Shown: in pieces, positions 38,924-50,425 of the stretch
How positions within the stretch are numbered: position 1 is the first letter of the stretch
How the letters are laid out: every line of letters begins with the position of its first letter
NCBI GenBank assembly: GCA_017795105.1
Contig: CP051247.1
Span: 2,170,001 to 2,234,000 of the forward strand
Length of the DNA stretch: 64,000 nucleotides
DNA from: Planctomycetaceae bacterium
Lineage (GTDB): Bacteria; Planctomycetota; Planctomycetia; Planctomycetales; Planctomycetaceae
Reading direction: 5' to 3'
Program-made: the position numbers and the translations under genes
Notes under the pieces: model-generated
Database searches by the model: none
Told to the model about the DNA's origin: nothing
The model's input: only the letters and a program-made list of their open reading frames with translations

Positions 38924-41900
38924 ATGGACGCCAAAACGAGTCCTCAACAGACATACTCCGCCCGTTTTCGGGCGATTCTTCGCATCGGCAGCCGCAGCAG
39001 AAGTTTCTTCGCGGCTCTTCTGATCGCCGTAACCGCGGTCTTCTGGTGCCATCTTCTGATTACCACATGGGGCTTCGGTTCCCTCGTTGGAATCGGCGGA
39101 ATCATCGGCCTGCTCATCGCCATTGCGCTGCCGACCGCCTCGTTCCGCTGGAACCGTGCGATCGCCGCAGGGCTGCTTACGCTCTGCACGGCTCTCTGCC
39201 CAACGTGGTGGGCCGCGTGGCATTCCGCCAATGTGAGTTTGATTTCCTCGACTGCAGGGACGGTCTTCGCTGGCCTGGTCCATGCGCTGTTGATCGCAGT
39301 GCTGGTCTACGCAGCCCGCTGCAGCCTGATCCCGGCTCGGAAAACCGGGTTCGGATCGGCGAATCTGCTTGGGCTGACCACCGGACTGGTTCTCGGTGGC
39401 ATCGCATTGCCGATCGCGATGCCGACTTACTGGTCAGCGGCCATCGCCTGTTGCCTGTTGCTGACGCTCCACCTGACAACGGCAAGTCGTTCGGCTCTGT
39501 TCGCCGCACGTTCCCGGAACGCCGCAGCAGCGAAGTCTGTCGATCCGCTGTGGGGAACGGCTTCGCTGGCAATCATTCTCGGTCTGCTGATTCCAGCCGC
39601 CTTCCGCTATCTGGCTCAGCTGCAACCGGAATCGACATTCCTGTTCTACTGTTCGATTTCCGCGGTGATGTTCGGAGCGTTTCTCTCGACGCGGTTCTTC
39701 CGCCAGAGTTCCCTCGTGCGACTGGCTGCGTTGATCGTCGTCCTGCACGCCGCGTTCCCGTTGTGGATTCGCGCGTATCTGATGATCTCTGCCACGATCT
39801 CGATCGTTCCGCTGGCCATGCTGGCTCGCGCGGTCGTCATCCACATTCTGCTGGTGCCGGTCGGCCTCCTCGCTGGTCGTGTGCTCGTTGCCTGCGCGGT
39901 CAACGGAAGTTCCACACTCAATCGGGTTCTTCCCGCAGCCGCATTCCTGATCGCATTCGCATTCGCCCCGAATCTGCTGACCGTCGTCGGCGTGCCGGTG
40001 TTGATGCTCGCCTGCTGTGCAGGTCTTGTCATTCTCGCGTTTCGTCTCGACACCGTATCCTTCAACTGGAGCGGTCTTCGTGAACGTCGCCTAGTTCTGA
40101 AAAACGCCGGCCTGGTCGCTGCCTGTATTGCCGCCGCAGCGATGCCTGCTCTCTACGATCCCGCTCTCTCGGCTCGAACGCTGTTCTCGACCAACTCGTT
40201 CATCGCCTGGCACAACGGGACCGGCCTCGACGAACTGGCCGGACTCGATGACAGCCGGCTGATCAAGATCGAAGAAACCCCCGACGGGACGCTTTCTTAC
40301 TGGAAGCATCACGGAACTCACGTGCAGATTCGTCTGAACGGAATCCCTCAGGGACGCATCAGCCTGAATGACAATGTCGTGCCTCAGCCGACTGGAACCC
40401 TGTTAAGCGCCGTACTGCCGCTTTCGATCCACCCTGCTCCGCGCGAAGTTCTGCTGCTCGGACTGGAGGGAGGACTGGCTCTGGAAACAACGCTCGAATT
40501 CCCGGTGATGAACGTGCAGTGCTGTGATTCGAATTCGCAGCTTTGGACGGAAATGAAGGATGGTGTGCTGGCGCCCGCCATGGCCGCCGCGACCGCGGAT
40601 GATCGCGTTGAGTTCACGACGGCAGCGAGCCCCCACAAAGACCGACTGTTCGATGTCATCATCGAGTCGCCGCACCACTCGGCCAGCTACCGGGCCGCCC
40701 ACGAATTTAATGAACTCCACTACCAGCAGATGTCGCAGCTGTTGAGCGAGAATGGCATTTACTGCCAGCGATTCATCTTCACCGACTACGGTCCCGGCGT
40801 GCTCGCAAGTATCGCCCGCACGCTGCAGGAGTCGTTCGGCTACATGACGGCCTTCGACACCGCCCCGGGCGAGTTGCTGTTCGTCGCCGCCCGCAGCCAG
40901 GAGTACGTGCTGGCAGAAGGGTTGATCGAACGGATTTCCGCACCTCAGGTGCAGCGCAGTCTTGCACGTGTTGGCTGGGACTGGTCGATCGCCATGAACC
41001 TGGCTCGTTTTGAGTTGGAAGACCTCGACGCGGCGAACGATTTCGGACCAGCCTCGGTCTTCCACGGCACCGAAGCATTCGGACGCTACGCCGAGATGAT
41101 GCGATGGTCCGACAAATGGAACGAAGTCCGCAACCTGCTGGCGGCCAAACCACGCCGGCTGATGAACCACTACGCCGACGAGAAGGCCGTTGATGACATT
41201 CTACGTCGGCTGTCGGACGTCGCTGCTCGCGAACAGGTGCTCGAACAGCATCCGGATGAGTTCTGGGTCTATCGCAAATCGGTTAAGAAACGTTTGCAGG
41301 ACAATCCTCGTGCGGTCATTGAACCGGTTAAGGGCGAAGGACTCCAGCAGAAGATGCATCCGGAAGACCGACGTCGTATTGCTTACTTCGAAACCCTCGG
41401 CAAAGCGACTCAGGAATCTCCAACGACCCTGGCCTCTCTAACTGCGGTTGAAGAGTTTGAATCGCCGTACGATCCGTTGATCAGTCACTTCATGCATGCC
41501 GAGATCGCCAAGCTGTATCAGCGGTGTGAGCCCGCCCAGCCCGATCGTGAACTTCGCCACTGGCTGCATGCTGTCCACTTCGGGGGACGCCAGGAACGGT
41601 CTGTTCGGAGCATCCATCGCTCGCTCGAACTGCTCAACGGGGACGTGAGTCTGTCGGACGAAGAACGTTACGACCAGATGAACGCTCTGCTCGAAGTCCT
41701 GAAAGTCCGCTGGCAGATGCGACGCGGCAAGAAAGATATCTCGCAGCCGGTCCTGCTGATCGACCTGCAGGACTCGATCGAAGCTTGTCAACAGTCGTTG
41801 ACGACCATGGAAGAGATCGCCTCGCGGACTTCGATCGACGAGTCCGAATTCGAGTCTCGCAAGAAGCACATCGAACGGACGCTGACCCGCTACCTCCGCA

Positions 41901-41974
41901 GCTATCGCACGGAGATGCTGGCCAAGTCCTCCCGTCCCACGTTGCCGCCGCGTGCCGCGTCCGCGACGAACTAA
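38924..41974 (+). CDS. Giant membrane protein with degenerate spermidine-synthase-like domain
   Basis: 1016 residues from ATG 38924 (GAGGGG ahead). The first 410 residues carry about ten hydrophobic segments (FFAALLIAVTAVFWCHLLITTW, LLIAVLVYAARC, VVIHILLVPVGLLAGRVLVAC and others). Residues about 500-620 resemble the Rossmann methyltransferase-like fold of polyamine aminopropyltransferases: VLLLGLEGGLALETTL, VMNVQCCDSNSQLW and DVIIESPHHSASY then YQQMSQLL. The usual acidic V-E-I/V-D motif is not present, so catalysis may be lost. The last 350 residues are helical. Similar fusions occur in planctomycetes; role unknown. Confidence 0.75.
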   Translation: MDAKTSPQQTYSARFRAILRIGSRSRSFFAALLIAVTAVFWCHLLITTWGFGSLVGIGGIIGLLIAIALPTASFRWNRAIAAGLLTLCTALCPTWWAAWHSANVSLISSTAGTVFAGLVHALLIAVLVYAARCSLIPARKTGFGSANLLGLTTGLVLGGIALPIAMPTYWSAAIACCLLLTLHLTTASRSALFAARSRNAAAAKSVDPLWGTASLAIILGLLIPAAFRYLAQLQPESTFLFYCSISAVMFGAFLSTRFFRQSSLVRLAALIVVLHAAFPLWIRAYLMISATISIVPLAMLARAVVIHILLVPVGLLAGRVLVACAVNGSSTLNRVLPAAAFLIAFAFAPNLLTVVGVPVLMLACCAGLVILAFRLDTVSFNWSGLRERRLVLKNAGLVAACIAAAAMPALYDPALSARTLFSTNSFIAWHNGTGLDELAGLDDSRLIKIEETPDGTLSYWKHHGTHVQIRLNGIPQGRISLNDNVVPQPTGTLLSAVLPLSIHPAPREVLLLGLEGGLALETTLEFPVMNVQCCDSNSQLWTEMKDGVLAPAMAAATADDRVEFTTAASPHKDRLFDVIIESPHHSASYRAAHEFNELHYQQMSQLLSENGIYCQRFIFTDYGPGVLASIARTLQESFGYMTAFDTAPGELLFVAARSQEYVLAEGLIERISAPQVQRSLARVGWDWSIAMNLARFELEDLDAANDFGPASVFHGTEAFGRYAEMMRWSDKWNEVRNLLAAKPRRLMNHYADEKAVDDILRRLSDVAAREQVLEQHPDEFWVYRKSVKKRLQDNPRAVIEPVKGEGLQQKMHPEDRRRIAYFETLGKATQESPTTLASLTAVEEFESPYDPLISHFMHAEIAKLYQRCEPAQPDRELRHWLHAVHFGGRQERSVRSIHRSLELLNGDVSLSDEERYDQMNALLEVLKVRWQMRRGKKDISQPVLLIDLQDSIEACQQSLTTMEEIASRTSIDESEFESRKKHIERTLTRYLRSYRTEMLAKSSRPTLPPRAASATN

Positions 41975-42372
41975 GAGACAACCAGAGTGGACTGTCCCAA
42001 AAATGGTCGGCCAGTCCGTTCCGTTCGAAGAATTGTCGTTTATCGACCGCCCGAAGTCATGACACGATGTAACTTGTTCAAATCACCCGGGGTTGTAAAA
42101 GATCGCTTGACGCATCACGCGGAATTCTCAAAGATCCGCCCGCGTTGCTCAGACGGGCAACACCAAAGCGGGAACCCCATCTCGAGTACGATCACTTTTC
42201 CGTAGTGTGTGAAATACTTCACGACGAAGTCTTTTGCTCCAACGTTCCACAGTACTGGACTGTGTCCAGCCTCCCGCATTACAGATTCACCGGTCGGCAG
42301 GAGGCTGACCCTGAACTCCCCTCACGAATCCCATCACACAAAACGGAACCTACCCAGGAAAGGGACTTAACG
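41975..42372. other. Leader region of the carboxypeptidase-regulatory-like protein
   Basis: 398 bases. A TTGACG at about 42106 has no good -10 partner. I see no gene and no recognised repeat. Confidence 0.45.
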
Positions 42373-42888
42373 ATGAAATCACTTTTGACCGGACTGGCCT
42401 GCTGCAGTCTGATCCTCGCGCCGATGTTCGCCCAGGCGGAAACTGTTCGCACGACTGCGGCCAAGAAGCCCGCAATCAATGACGTCGCTCTCTCGGAAGC
42501 GGGCACGCTTCAGGGTCGCGCTGTCGATGGCCAGGGTAAGCCGCTCGATGGAGCTAAGGTTTCCGTTCGTCAGAACAGCGAAGTCGTCGCCACGGCCGTG
42601 ACCGACGCTGATGGCAAGTTCGCCGTCGCCGGACTCGGAACAGGCATCTACGAACTGCAGGCTGGCCAGGGCCAGGGACTCGTTCGTGCGTGGGATACGC
42701 ACATCGCTCCGCCGGCTGCCAAGAACAACGTCCTGATCGTCAGCGGTGCCACCGCCCGGACCCAGTCGGGTCTGTTCTGCGATCCGCTCGACACCATCAC
42801 CCTCGGTCTGGCCATCACCGGTACTGCACTCGGTGCAGCCGCTCTGGCCGATGACGGCGGGGAAACGCAGGTCATCGTCAGCCCGTAA
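42373..42888 (+). CDS. Exported carboxypeptidase-regulatory-like domain protein
   Basis: 171 residues from ATG 42373. A signal peptide (LLTGLACCSLILAPMFAQA, cut after AQA) precedes a single beta-sandwich domain of the CarboxypepD_reg type: TLQGRAVDGQGKPLDGAKVSVRQNSEVVATAVTDADGKFAVAGLGTGIYELQA. Then a hydrophobic, glycine-rich tail (TLGLAITGTALGAAALADDGG) could act as a membrane segment. Such domains are found in exported binding or maturation proteins. Its own terminator follows. Confidence 0.8.
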   Translation: MKSLLTGLACCSLILAPMFAQAETVRTTAAKKPAINDVALSEAGTLQGRAVDGQGKPLDGAKVSVRQNSEVVATAVTDADGKFAVAGLGTGIYELQAGQGQGLVRAWDTHIAPPAAKNNVLIVSGATARTQSGLFCDPLDTITLGLAITGTALGAAALADDGGETQVIVSP

Positions 42889-42918
42889 TCACGGCGACTG
42901 ACAACGCGTCCAACGCAG

Positions 42919-42957
42919 AAAGAGCACTCGTCTGATTCAGGCGAGTGCTCTTTTTCT
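42919..42957 (+). terminator. Intrinsic terminator
   Basis: AAAGAGCACTCG-tctgattcagg-CGAGTGCTCTTTTTC; 12-base-pair stem with T-run. The loop is almost the same as in the next terminator at 43212-43246. Confidence 0.85.
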
Positions 42958-42989
42958 TGCGCCGCAAGGTGACCAGCCAACGTCCGGGG

Positions 42990-43020
42990 TGCCATGCCCA
43001 CGCTCGCGTGGGCATGCCTG
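42990..43020. repeat. ATGCCCACG..CGTGGGCAT palindrome
   Basis: GCCATGCCCACGCTCGCGTGGGCATGCC; family member of 24252, 24329 and 29246. Confidence 0.65.
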
Positions 43021-43059
43021 TCATCGTCTTGTTGGTCGGAACAGGCAAAGCTGGATCCC

Positions 43060-43175
43060 AGCATCGAACGCACATTTGCTGGGATACGCCTTGCGGCTCT
43101 CCCAGCCTACAACCCCGTTTGCAGAGCAGGCCTCCTAACCCGAAACATGAGTGAGGGACGCATACCAAACGCCGG
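43060..43175. repeat. About 110-base dispersed repeat (inverted copy)
   Basis: The core is the GGCTGGGATA palindrome (43069-43113); flanking sequence with CGGGTTAGG and TGCGTCCCTCACT on the complement matches 61350-61462 over roughly 110 bases. Confidence 0.7.
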
Positions 43176-43211
43176 TACTCATGCCCTTCGGTCGGGTCGA
43201 TGAGTGCATGA

Positions 43212-43246
43212 AAAAAGCACCCGCCTGATTCAGACGGATGCTTTTT
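43212..43246 (-). terminator. Intrinsic terminator of the phosphofructokinase gene
   Basis: On the minus strand AAAAAGCATCCGTCTGAATC pairs back to give ...GGCGGGTGCTTTTTT, with the same TCTGAATCAGG-type loop as the terminator at 42919. Confidence 0.8.
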
Positions 43247-43267
43247 GATTTCATTCGTATTCCGAGA

Positions 43268-44293
<1,026 letters not shown>

Positions 44294-44588
44294 CGTTATG
44301 ATTCCTCTAGTTATCGTTACGGAATGTACCCTGGGTAACGTGGGCGGGCGGGCCGGGAGCGGATGCTCTCCTGTCTGTCCGCGTGGAAACAGTTTGGGCC
44401 TGAAAGCAGGACCTTACGCGGACAGAACGCCTCCACCTCGAAGTAAACGGCCCCGGCGTCAGCGTTCAGCCGACGCCCAGGTTCCAGTGCCAGCCACATG
44501 CCGGCATGGCGAAATCCTGTCAATCAAAACGGACGGAGAGCGAGCGGCCCCCATCGCGCTCAGAGCTTAATGAATTGCGGGCGAGATT

Positions 44589-45926
44589 TCAAAACGTCCG
44601 TTCGAGGAACGTCGTATCGATTTTCCCCTCTTTGAACGCCGAATGAGCCAGCACGCGACGAGCCAGCGGAATCGTCGTTTTTACGCCTTCGATCACGAAC
44701 TCATCCAGAGCGGCCAACGCACAGGCAATTGACTCTTCGCGAGTCGGCCGATGCACGATCAATTTGCCGATCATCGAATCGTAGTACGGGCTGATCATGT
44801 AGCCCTCATGCACGTGCGAATCGAACCGGACGCCGAGTCCGCCGGGAACACGGAGTTTCGTGATTCTTCCCGGGCAGCCGCGGTAATCGTTTTCCGGATC
44901 TTCGGCGTTGATACGAATCTCAATCGCCGAACCGCTGGTTTCGATGTTCTTCTGCTTCACAGACAACTCTTCACCAGCGGCGACGCGGATCTGCTGCTTG
45001 ATCAGGTCGATGCCGGTCACCATTTCGCTGACCGGGTGCTCGACCTGAATGCGGGCGTTCACTTCGATGAAGTAGAACTGGTGTTCCTTGTCGACGATGA
45101 ACTCGACCGTACCGGCGTTGTAGTAGCCGCAGGTCTTGATCAGTCGAACCGCCGACTTGCAGATGTCTTCCCGAACAGACTTCGGCAGATCCGGAGCCGG
45201 GCTTTCTTCGACCAGCTTCTGGTGCTTCCGCTGCGTCGAGCAGTCACGCTCCCAGAGGTGAACACAGTTGCCGTGCTGGTCGGCCAGGACCTGCACTTCG
45301 ACGTGCCGGGGACGTTCGATGTATTTTTCGAGGTAGACGCCGGGGTTCTTGAACGCCTTTTCCGCTTCCTGCCGAGCCGCACTGAAGCCGGACTTCAGCG
45401 AAATCTCGTTCATGGCAACCCGCATCCCCTTACCACCGCCACCAGCCGTGGCTTTGATGAGGACGGGATAGCCAATACGGCTGGCGACTTCGAGGGCGGT
45501 CTTTTCGTCGGTTACGAGACCATCGCTACCGGGAACGACATTCACCTTTGCTTCGGCAGCGATTTTTCGAGCAGAGACCTTATCGCCCAGCTTCTCCATG
45601 GCCGTGTGATGCGGGCCGATGAATTCGATGCTGCACTCGCGGCAGACTTCGGCGAAATGAGCGTTCTCCGCCAGAAACCCGTAGCCGGGGTGAATCGCCT
45701 GGACGTTGCCGATCTCTGCTGCCGATATAATGCGATCGATCAGCAGATAGCTTTCGCTGGCCGGAGCTTTACCGATGCAGTAAGCCTCGTCGGCCAGAGA
45801 CAGGTAATGGGCGCCGCGGTCGGCTTCGCTGTACACTGCGACGGTTTCAATGCCCATTTCGCGGCAGGCCCGCATAATTCGCAGGGCGATTTCACCGCGG
45901 TTCGCGATCAGAATTCTCTGGAACAT
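44589..45926 (-). CDS. accC: Acetyl-CoA carboxylase, biotin carboxylase subunit
   Basis: Carboxylates the biotin of AccB with bicarbonate and ATP, the first step of fatty acid synthesis. 445 residues as usual. Motifs are RILIANRGEIALRIMRA at the N-terminus, IHPGYGFLAENA, the glycine-rich ATP-grasp loop TAGGGGKGMRV, ERDCSTQRKHQKLVEESPAP (catalytic His/Lys region) and FIEVNARIQVEHPVSEMVTGID (Glu/Asn and catalytic Arg). It is the last gene of a three-gene minus-strand set with the M24 peptidase and accB, 138 bases after accB. Confidence 0.96.
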   Translation of the reverse strand: MFQRILIANRGEIALRIMRACREMGIETVAVYSEADRGAHYLSLADEAYCIGKAPASESYLLIDRIISAAEIGNVQAIHPGYGFLAENAHFAEVCRECSIEFIGPHHTAMEKLGDKVSARKIAAEAKVNVVPGSDGLVTDEKTALEVASRIGYPVLIKATAGGGGKGMRVAMNEISLKSGFSAARQEAEKAFKNPGVYLEKYIERPRHVEVQVLADQHGNCVHLWERDCSTQRKHQKLVEESPAPDLPKSVREDICKSAVRLIKTCGYYNAGTVEFIVDKEHQFYFIEVNARIQVEHPVSEMVTGIDLIKQQIRVAAGEELSVKQKNIETSGSAIEIRINAEDPENDYRGCPGRITKLRVPGGLGVRFDSHVHEGYMISPYYDSMIGKLIVHRPTREESIACALAALDEFVIEGVKTTIPLARRVLAHSAFKEGKIDTTFLERTF

Positions 45927-46064
45927 AAACCCGTTTGCCTATCGGACGTTCATCCGACATGAGAACTGAATGTGAGCGAGAATCGCATTCGATTCCCGAG
46001 TGATTCGCGCTTCCGTACGGCTCCCCGGGAACTCGGCGAGCGGACGTCCGCAGCTGATCCGCAA

Positions 46065-46586
46065 CTATTTCGGACGCACCATAAACAGTGGCTGGTTGAA
46101 GTCGACGGCGTCACCATCTTTGACGAGGACCTTTTCGATCACGCCGGAACATTCGGCGGGGATCTGGTTGAACACCTTCATCGCTTCGACCAGACAGACC
46201 GTGGTGTCGGGAGAAACGGTCGACCCGACTTTCACGAATGCAGGATCGTCCGGACTCGGCGAGGAGTAGAACGTCCCGACGGTCGGGCTTTTGATTTCGA
46301 CCAGGCCTTCATCCGCAGCCGTCGGAGCAGGAGCAGCTCCCCCACCAGCTGGAGCGGGTGCGGCTGCAGCTGGAGCAGCGGCCGGAGCCGGTGCCTGAGG
46401 TATCGCCGGCATGGCTGGCATCGGCATGGCGGTGACTTCAGGCCCGCGACGGAGACGCCACTGTTCGTCTCCATTTCGCAGATTGACTTCGGTCACGTCG
46501 TGAGCTTCCATCATTTCGATCAGTTCGCGAAGCTGCGCCAGATCGAAAGAGCCCTTTACGGAAGTGCCTTTTGGTTTGTCGTTCAT
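46065..46586 (-). CDS. accB: Acetyl-CoA carboxylase biotin carboxyl carrier protein
   Basis: 173 residues from ATG 46586. The N-terminal dimerisation part (LAQLRELIEMMEAHDVTEVNLRNGDEQWRLRRG) is followed by an Ala/Pro/Gly-rich linker (residues 54-90) and the biotinyl domain with the biotin-accepting lysine in VEAMKVF (Lys137). The thumb region YSSPSPDDPAFVKVG is typical of AccB. Operon with accC downstream and the M24 peptidase upstream, 97 bases apart. Confidence 0.96.
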   Translation of the reverse strand: MNDKPKGTSVKGSFDLAQLRELIEMMEAHDVTEVNLRNGDEQWRLRRGPEVTAMPMPAMPAIPQAPAPAAAPAAAAPAPAGGGAAPAPTAADEGLVEIKSPTVGTFYSSPSPDDPAFVKVGSTVSPDTTVCLVEAMKVFNQIPAECSGVIEKVLVKDGDAVDFNQPLFMVRPK

Positions 46587-46683
46587 ATGCTTTCTATCGC
46601 TCACGAGAGCCCCTGATACTGTCAATGAAGAGCTGTTCGAGACGGGCGGTTGCCGCAGACTCGACCTTCGGTGAGTGCTGCCG

Positions 46684-47787
<1,104 letters not shown>

Positions 47788-47946
47788 AGAGGGACCTCAT
47801 TGCAGGACAGACACTGGCAGCCGTGAAATCGATTTACTGACAGCGAAACAGCCGGACGTCAGCTGAAGACAGGATGGATGTTCGGTTTTTTTAACATTTG
47901 GTGAACGAATAGCAAGGCGCAAACGAGAATCGACGGGAGGCATCGC

Positions 47947-48597
47947 CTATTGGACAGAGACTCGCCGGACCCAGCCCGACAACGGGCCGCGCTTGTCTCG
48001 CAGTTTGCTTGTTGCGACCGTCGCTTCTCCAACGTCCTGCGGGAAGAAGAAAAGCGATCCGAGCAACAGTTCTCCAGAAGGGATGCCGAGCAGTTCGAAG
48101 ACTTCGGGTGTCCGCAGGATCCCGCCGCTCGACCAGTAGTTGCGAATTCCACTGGCCGTCGCCCCGAGCAACAGATTCTGCACGGCTGCTCCCGCGGCGG
48201 CGAGATGTTCCATATTCTCCAACGTGGCAGCGAACAAGCCTTCCCCCTTGTCCTGCGAAGGGTTCGGCAGCCAGGTCGCCTGCACGAGACAGTCGGCAGT
48301 CGCGAGCATCTCCATGATTTTCGAGCTGTCTTTTTCGATCAATCGGCTCCGAAGCTTTCGGCAGCTTTCGGCATCGAGAACATAGAACCGCCAGGGCATA
48401 ATGCCCGACTGCTCCCGTCCTTCGAGATGGCTGGCGTCGGCAGGCCGATGAAAGGGAGCCCAGGCCGCCAGCTCCAGCAGACGATCGGCCAGCGTTGTTT
48501 CCGACGACGCCGGAAACGGCTCGGAGGACAGAACTTTCTCGGTGCAACGTTCGCGAATGACTTCGCACAGCACATCTGCTCGCATGGATTCTCTCAT
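47947..48597 (-). CDS. Nitroreductase family protein
   Basis: 216 residues. FMN-dependent nitroreductase fold: FHRPADASHLEGREQSGIMPWRFYVLD (flavin-binding), the central ATLENMEHLAAAGAAVQNLLLGATASGIRNYWSSGG helix pair and the C-terminal LLLGSLFFFPQD. It likely uses NAD(P)H to reduce a small substrate. Start ATG 48597 is given; ATG 48585 (GAGAGA ahead) is equally possible. Confidence 0.85.
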   Translation of the reverse strand: MRESMRADVLCEVIRERCTEKVLSSEPFPASSETTLADRLLELAAWAPFHRPADASHLEGREQSGIMPWRFYVLDAESCRKLRSRLIEKDSSKIMEMLATADCLVQATWLPNPSQDKGEGLFAATLENMEHLAAAGAAVQNLLLGATASGIRNYWSSGGILRTPEVFELLGIPSGELLLGSLFFFPQDVGEATVATSKLRDKRGPLSGWVRRVSVQ

Positions 48598-48702
48598 GAC
48601 TTCATGATCACGAATTCGACTTCGTGTGTGTTATAGCGATTCAACCCCGGATTCTCGAATCAGTCGACCGGGTTGTGCGTCAGAAGTTACGAGATTGAAC
48701 GC

Positions 48703-48740
48703 AAAAACACCGGACAGGTAAAGTGTACCTATCCGGTGTT
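48703..48740 (-). terminator. Intrinsic terminator after calpain-RTX gene 1
   Basis: On the minus strand AACACCGGATAGGTA pairs with TACCTGTCCGGTGTT (one mismatch) around an ACTTT-type loop and ends in TTTTT. Confidence 0.8.
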
Positions 48741-48765
48741 CGGCCCGCACTTCCTCAGTCATTCC

Positions 48766-50337
48766 TTAAACGCGACCGCCGTTAATCCGCCCGGCCAGTT
48801 TGAAGAGATCAGCTGGCGTGACCGTGACGTATCCGTCGTTAACGTCGCCGTCACCGGCTGCTCCGTCGGTTCCCCACGGATTGTAAAGCGTGATCGAAAT
48901 CACGTTCCCCGAAGAATCGCGGCGGATTCCGGTGACTGTGTACTGGTGACCGAGAATCAGCTTGCCCGATTCCGACTTTTTGTCGTCCCCGTTGAAGCCA
49001 ATCGTCACGGCCTGGTAGCCGTTCCACAGAGTTCCAACGTAGTTCCCCATGGCCTGAGCGCTGGAGAAACTGTTGATCGCCCGATCGACGGCCGCGGTTG
49101 TGCGGAAGGCGCGGTTCACTTCCACAGACCAGCCGCTCTCGATGGACGCGTAACTGTTCTGTCCTTTGCGGTGGTGAGCCCAGGCCTTCTCGGCGATGGC
49201 GACCCACATGCTGCCCTGCACCCCGAAGCCGGCGTAAGCGGGCGTGTTCTTTCCGGAATCGACGACGAGCTGGTTGTCGACACGGTAGAAGCTGTTGCCG
49301 TATCGCACACCGTAGGTCCCGTCATTGAAGTCGACAATGTTGTGCCGGAGAGCGGTCGGATTATCGATGGTGATCGCTCCCAGACCAGCAAGGAAGTAGC
49401 AGTCCCCCAGTCCTCCCTGATCGATGTCTTTCACATGCGGACCATTCGTGGAGAACAGCGGACGATCGGCAAAGGTCATGTGAGTCTGTCCGCTCTTGGC
49501 GACCTTGGGATCGACGATGTTGTCGCCATCCAGGGACCGGTCCGCTCCGTTGGCAAAGCTTCCGACCTGCTGAACGGTGTCACTGCTGCTGTTACCGTAC
49601 ATCCGATCGGTGCTCGACCCGTTCTTATCGACCCAGATCGCATCGCGTCCGGAATCACTCTGAATGTAATCGAGGACGCCGCCGTCGATGGCGATCAGGA
49701 TGTCATCCCCTGCTCCGCCCCACATCTTGTCGGCTCCACTGCCGCCATTGAGCTGGTCGTTTCCATCCTCGCCGATCAGTTGATCGTCGCCCGATCCGCC
49801 AAGTAGAACATCGTTGCCGGCTCCGCCCCAGGCGATGTCATTTCCGCTCCCGCCATTGATCGTGTCGTTTCCGTCTCCGCCGGTGAGTCGATCGTTTCCG
49901 CCGAAGCCTTTCAGTGTATCGTTTCCGCTTCCCCCATTGAGGTAGTCGGCTCCATCGTATCCTTCGAGGTAATCGTTGCCGGCATTCCCGAAGGCTCGAA
50001 CCGGCAGAGTGCGGTAGTAGTTCACGAAGCGGTCGTCTCCGTTTCCGCCCTGGAATTCAACAGACTTCACTTTCGTGTTCGAGTAATTCCAGGTCTTGTT
50101 GGAAGTGACGTCTTCGACCTGGACGTTCGAGCCGACCTGGCGAACTTTGACGTGCGTCGAAGCGTTATCGGTTTTCACGACGAGCATCGAACCGCTCATC
50201 CAGAGTTTGGAAACAGACAACAGTTCGCGAGTTTCCAGAGCTTCGCCCTGGCCGTGATACATTTTGACCCGGCGACGAGCCGGCTGAGAAAACATCGTGG
50301 AAAGCGAGCGGTTAATCCTGGTAAAGATCGACTTCAT
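48766..50337 (-). CDS. RTX-repeat protein with calpain-type cysteine protease domain (copy A)
   Basis: 523 residues. N-terminal residues 1-25 are basic, then the LETRELLSV motif (34-42), a planctomycete surface-protein N-terminal mark. Residues about 118-215 are about ten RTX nonapeptides of pattern GGxGNDxLx (NGGSGNDTLKGFGGNDRL...), calcium-binding beta-roll. Residues about 300-523 form a calpain (C2) protease domain: QGGLGDCYFLAGL with catalytic Cys313 and oxyanion Gln307, SMWVAIAEKAWA, GHQYTVTGI (His464) and LYNPWG (Asn486). Cys313 is the only cysteine. Presumably secreted and calcium-dependent. Tandem homologue of the next gene. Confidence 0.88.
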   Translation of the reverse strand: MKSIFTRINRSLSTMFSQPARRRVKMYHGQGEALETRELLSVSKLWMSGSMLVVKTDNASTHVKVRQVGSNVQVEDVTSNKTWNYSNTKVKSVEFQGGNGDDRFVNYYRTLPVRAFGNAGNDYLEGYDGADYLNGGSGNDTLKGFGGNDRLTGGDGNDTINGGSGNDIAWGGAGNDVLLGGSGDDQLIGEDGNDQLNGGSGADKMWGGAGDDILIAIDGGVLDYIQSDSGRDAIWVDKNGSSTDRMYGNSSSDTVQQVGSFANGADRSLDGDNIVDPKVAKSGQTHMTFADRPLFSTNGPHVKDIDQGGLGDCYFLAGLGAITIDNPTALRHNIVDFNDGTYGVRYGNSFYRVDNQLVVDSGKNTPAYAGFGVQGSMWVAIAEKAWAHHRKGQNSYASIESGWSVEVNRAFRTTAAVDRAINSFSSAQAMGNYVGTLWNGYQAVTIGFNGDDKKSESGKLILGHQYTVTGIRRDSSGNVISITLYNPWGTDGAAGDGDVNDGYVTVTPADLFKLAGRINGGRV

Positions 50338-50425
50338 TTCCGTGGCCCTTGATTGGAGAGTGAAAGTGGTTCAGATGCTCTAGGAGCGACAAGATCAACG
50401 CCGCGGTGACATCTCTCTTCCACGA

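Larger units (their letters stand above)
42889..43267. other. Intergenic region with two terminators and two repeats
   Basis: 379 bases between convergent genes: a terminator at 42919-42957, an ATGCCCACG palindrome at 42990-43020, a GGCTGGGATA-family repeat inside a roughly 110-base repeat unit at 43060-43175, and the phosphofructokinase terminator at 43212-43246. No gene. Confidence 0.75.

Noticed and set aside
44751..45962. 403-codon plus-strand frame opposite accC
   Set aside because: Antisense shadow of accC.
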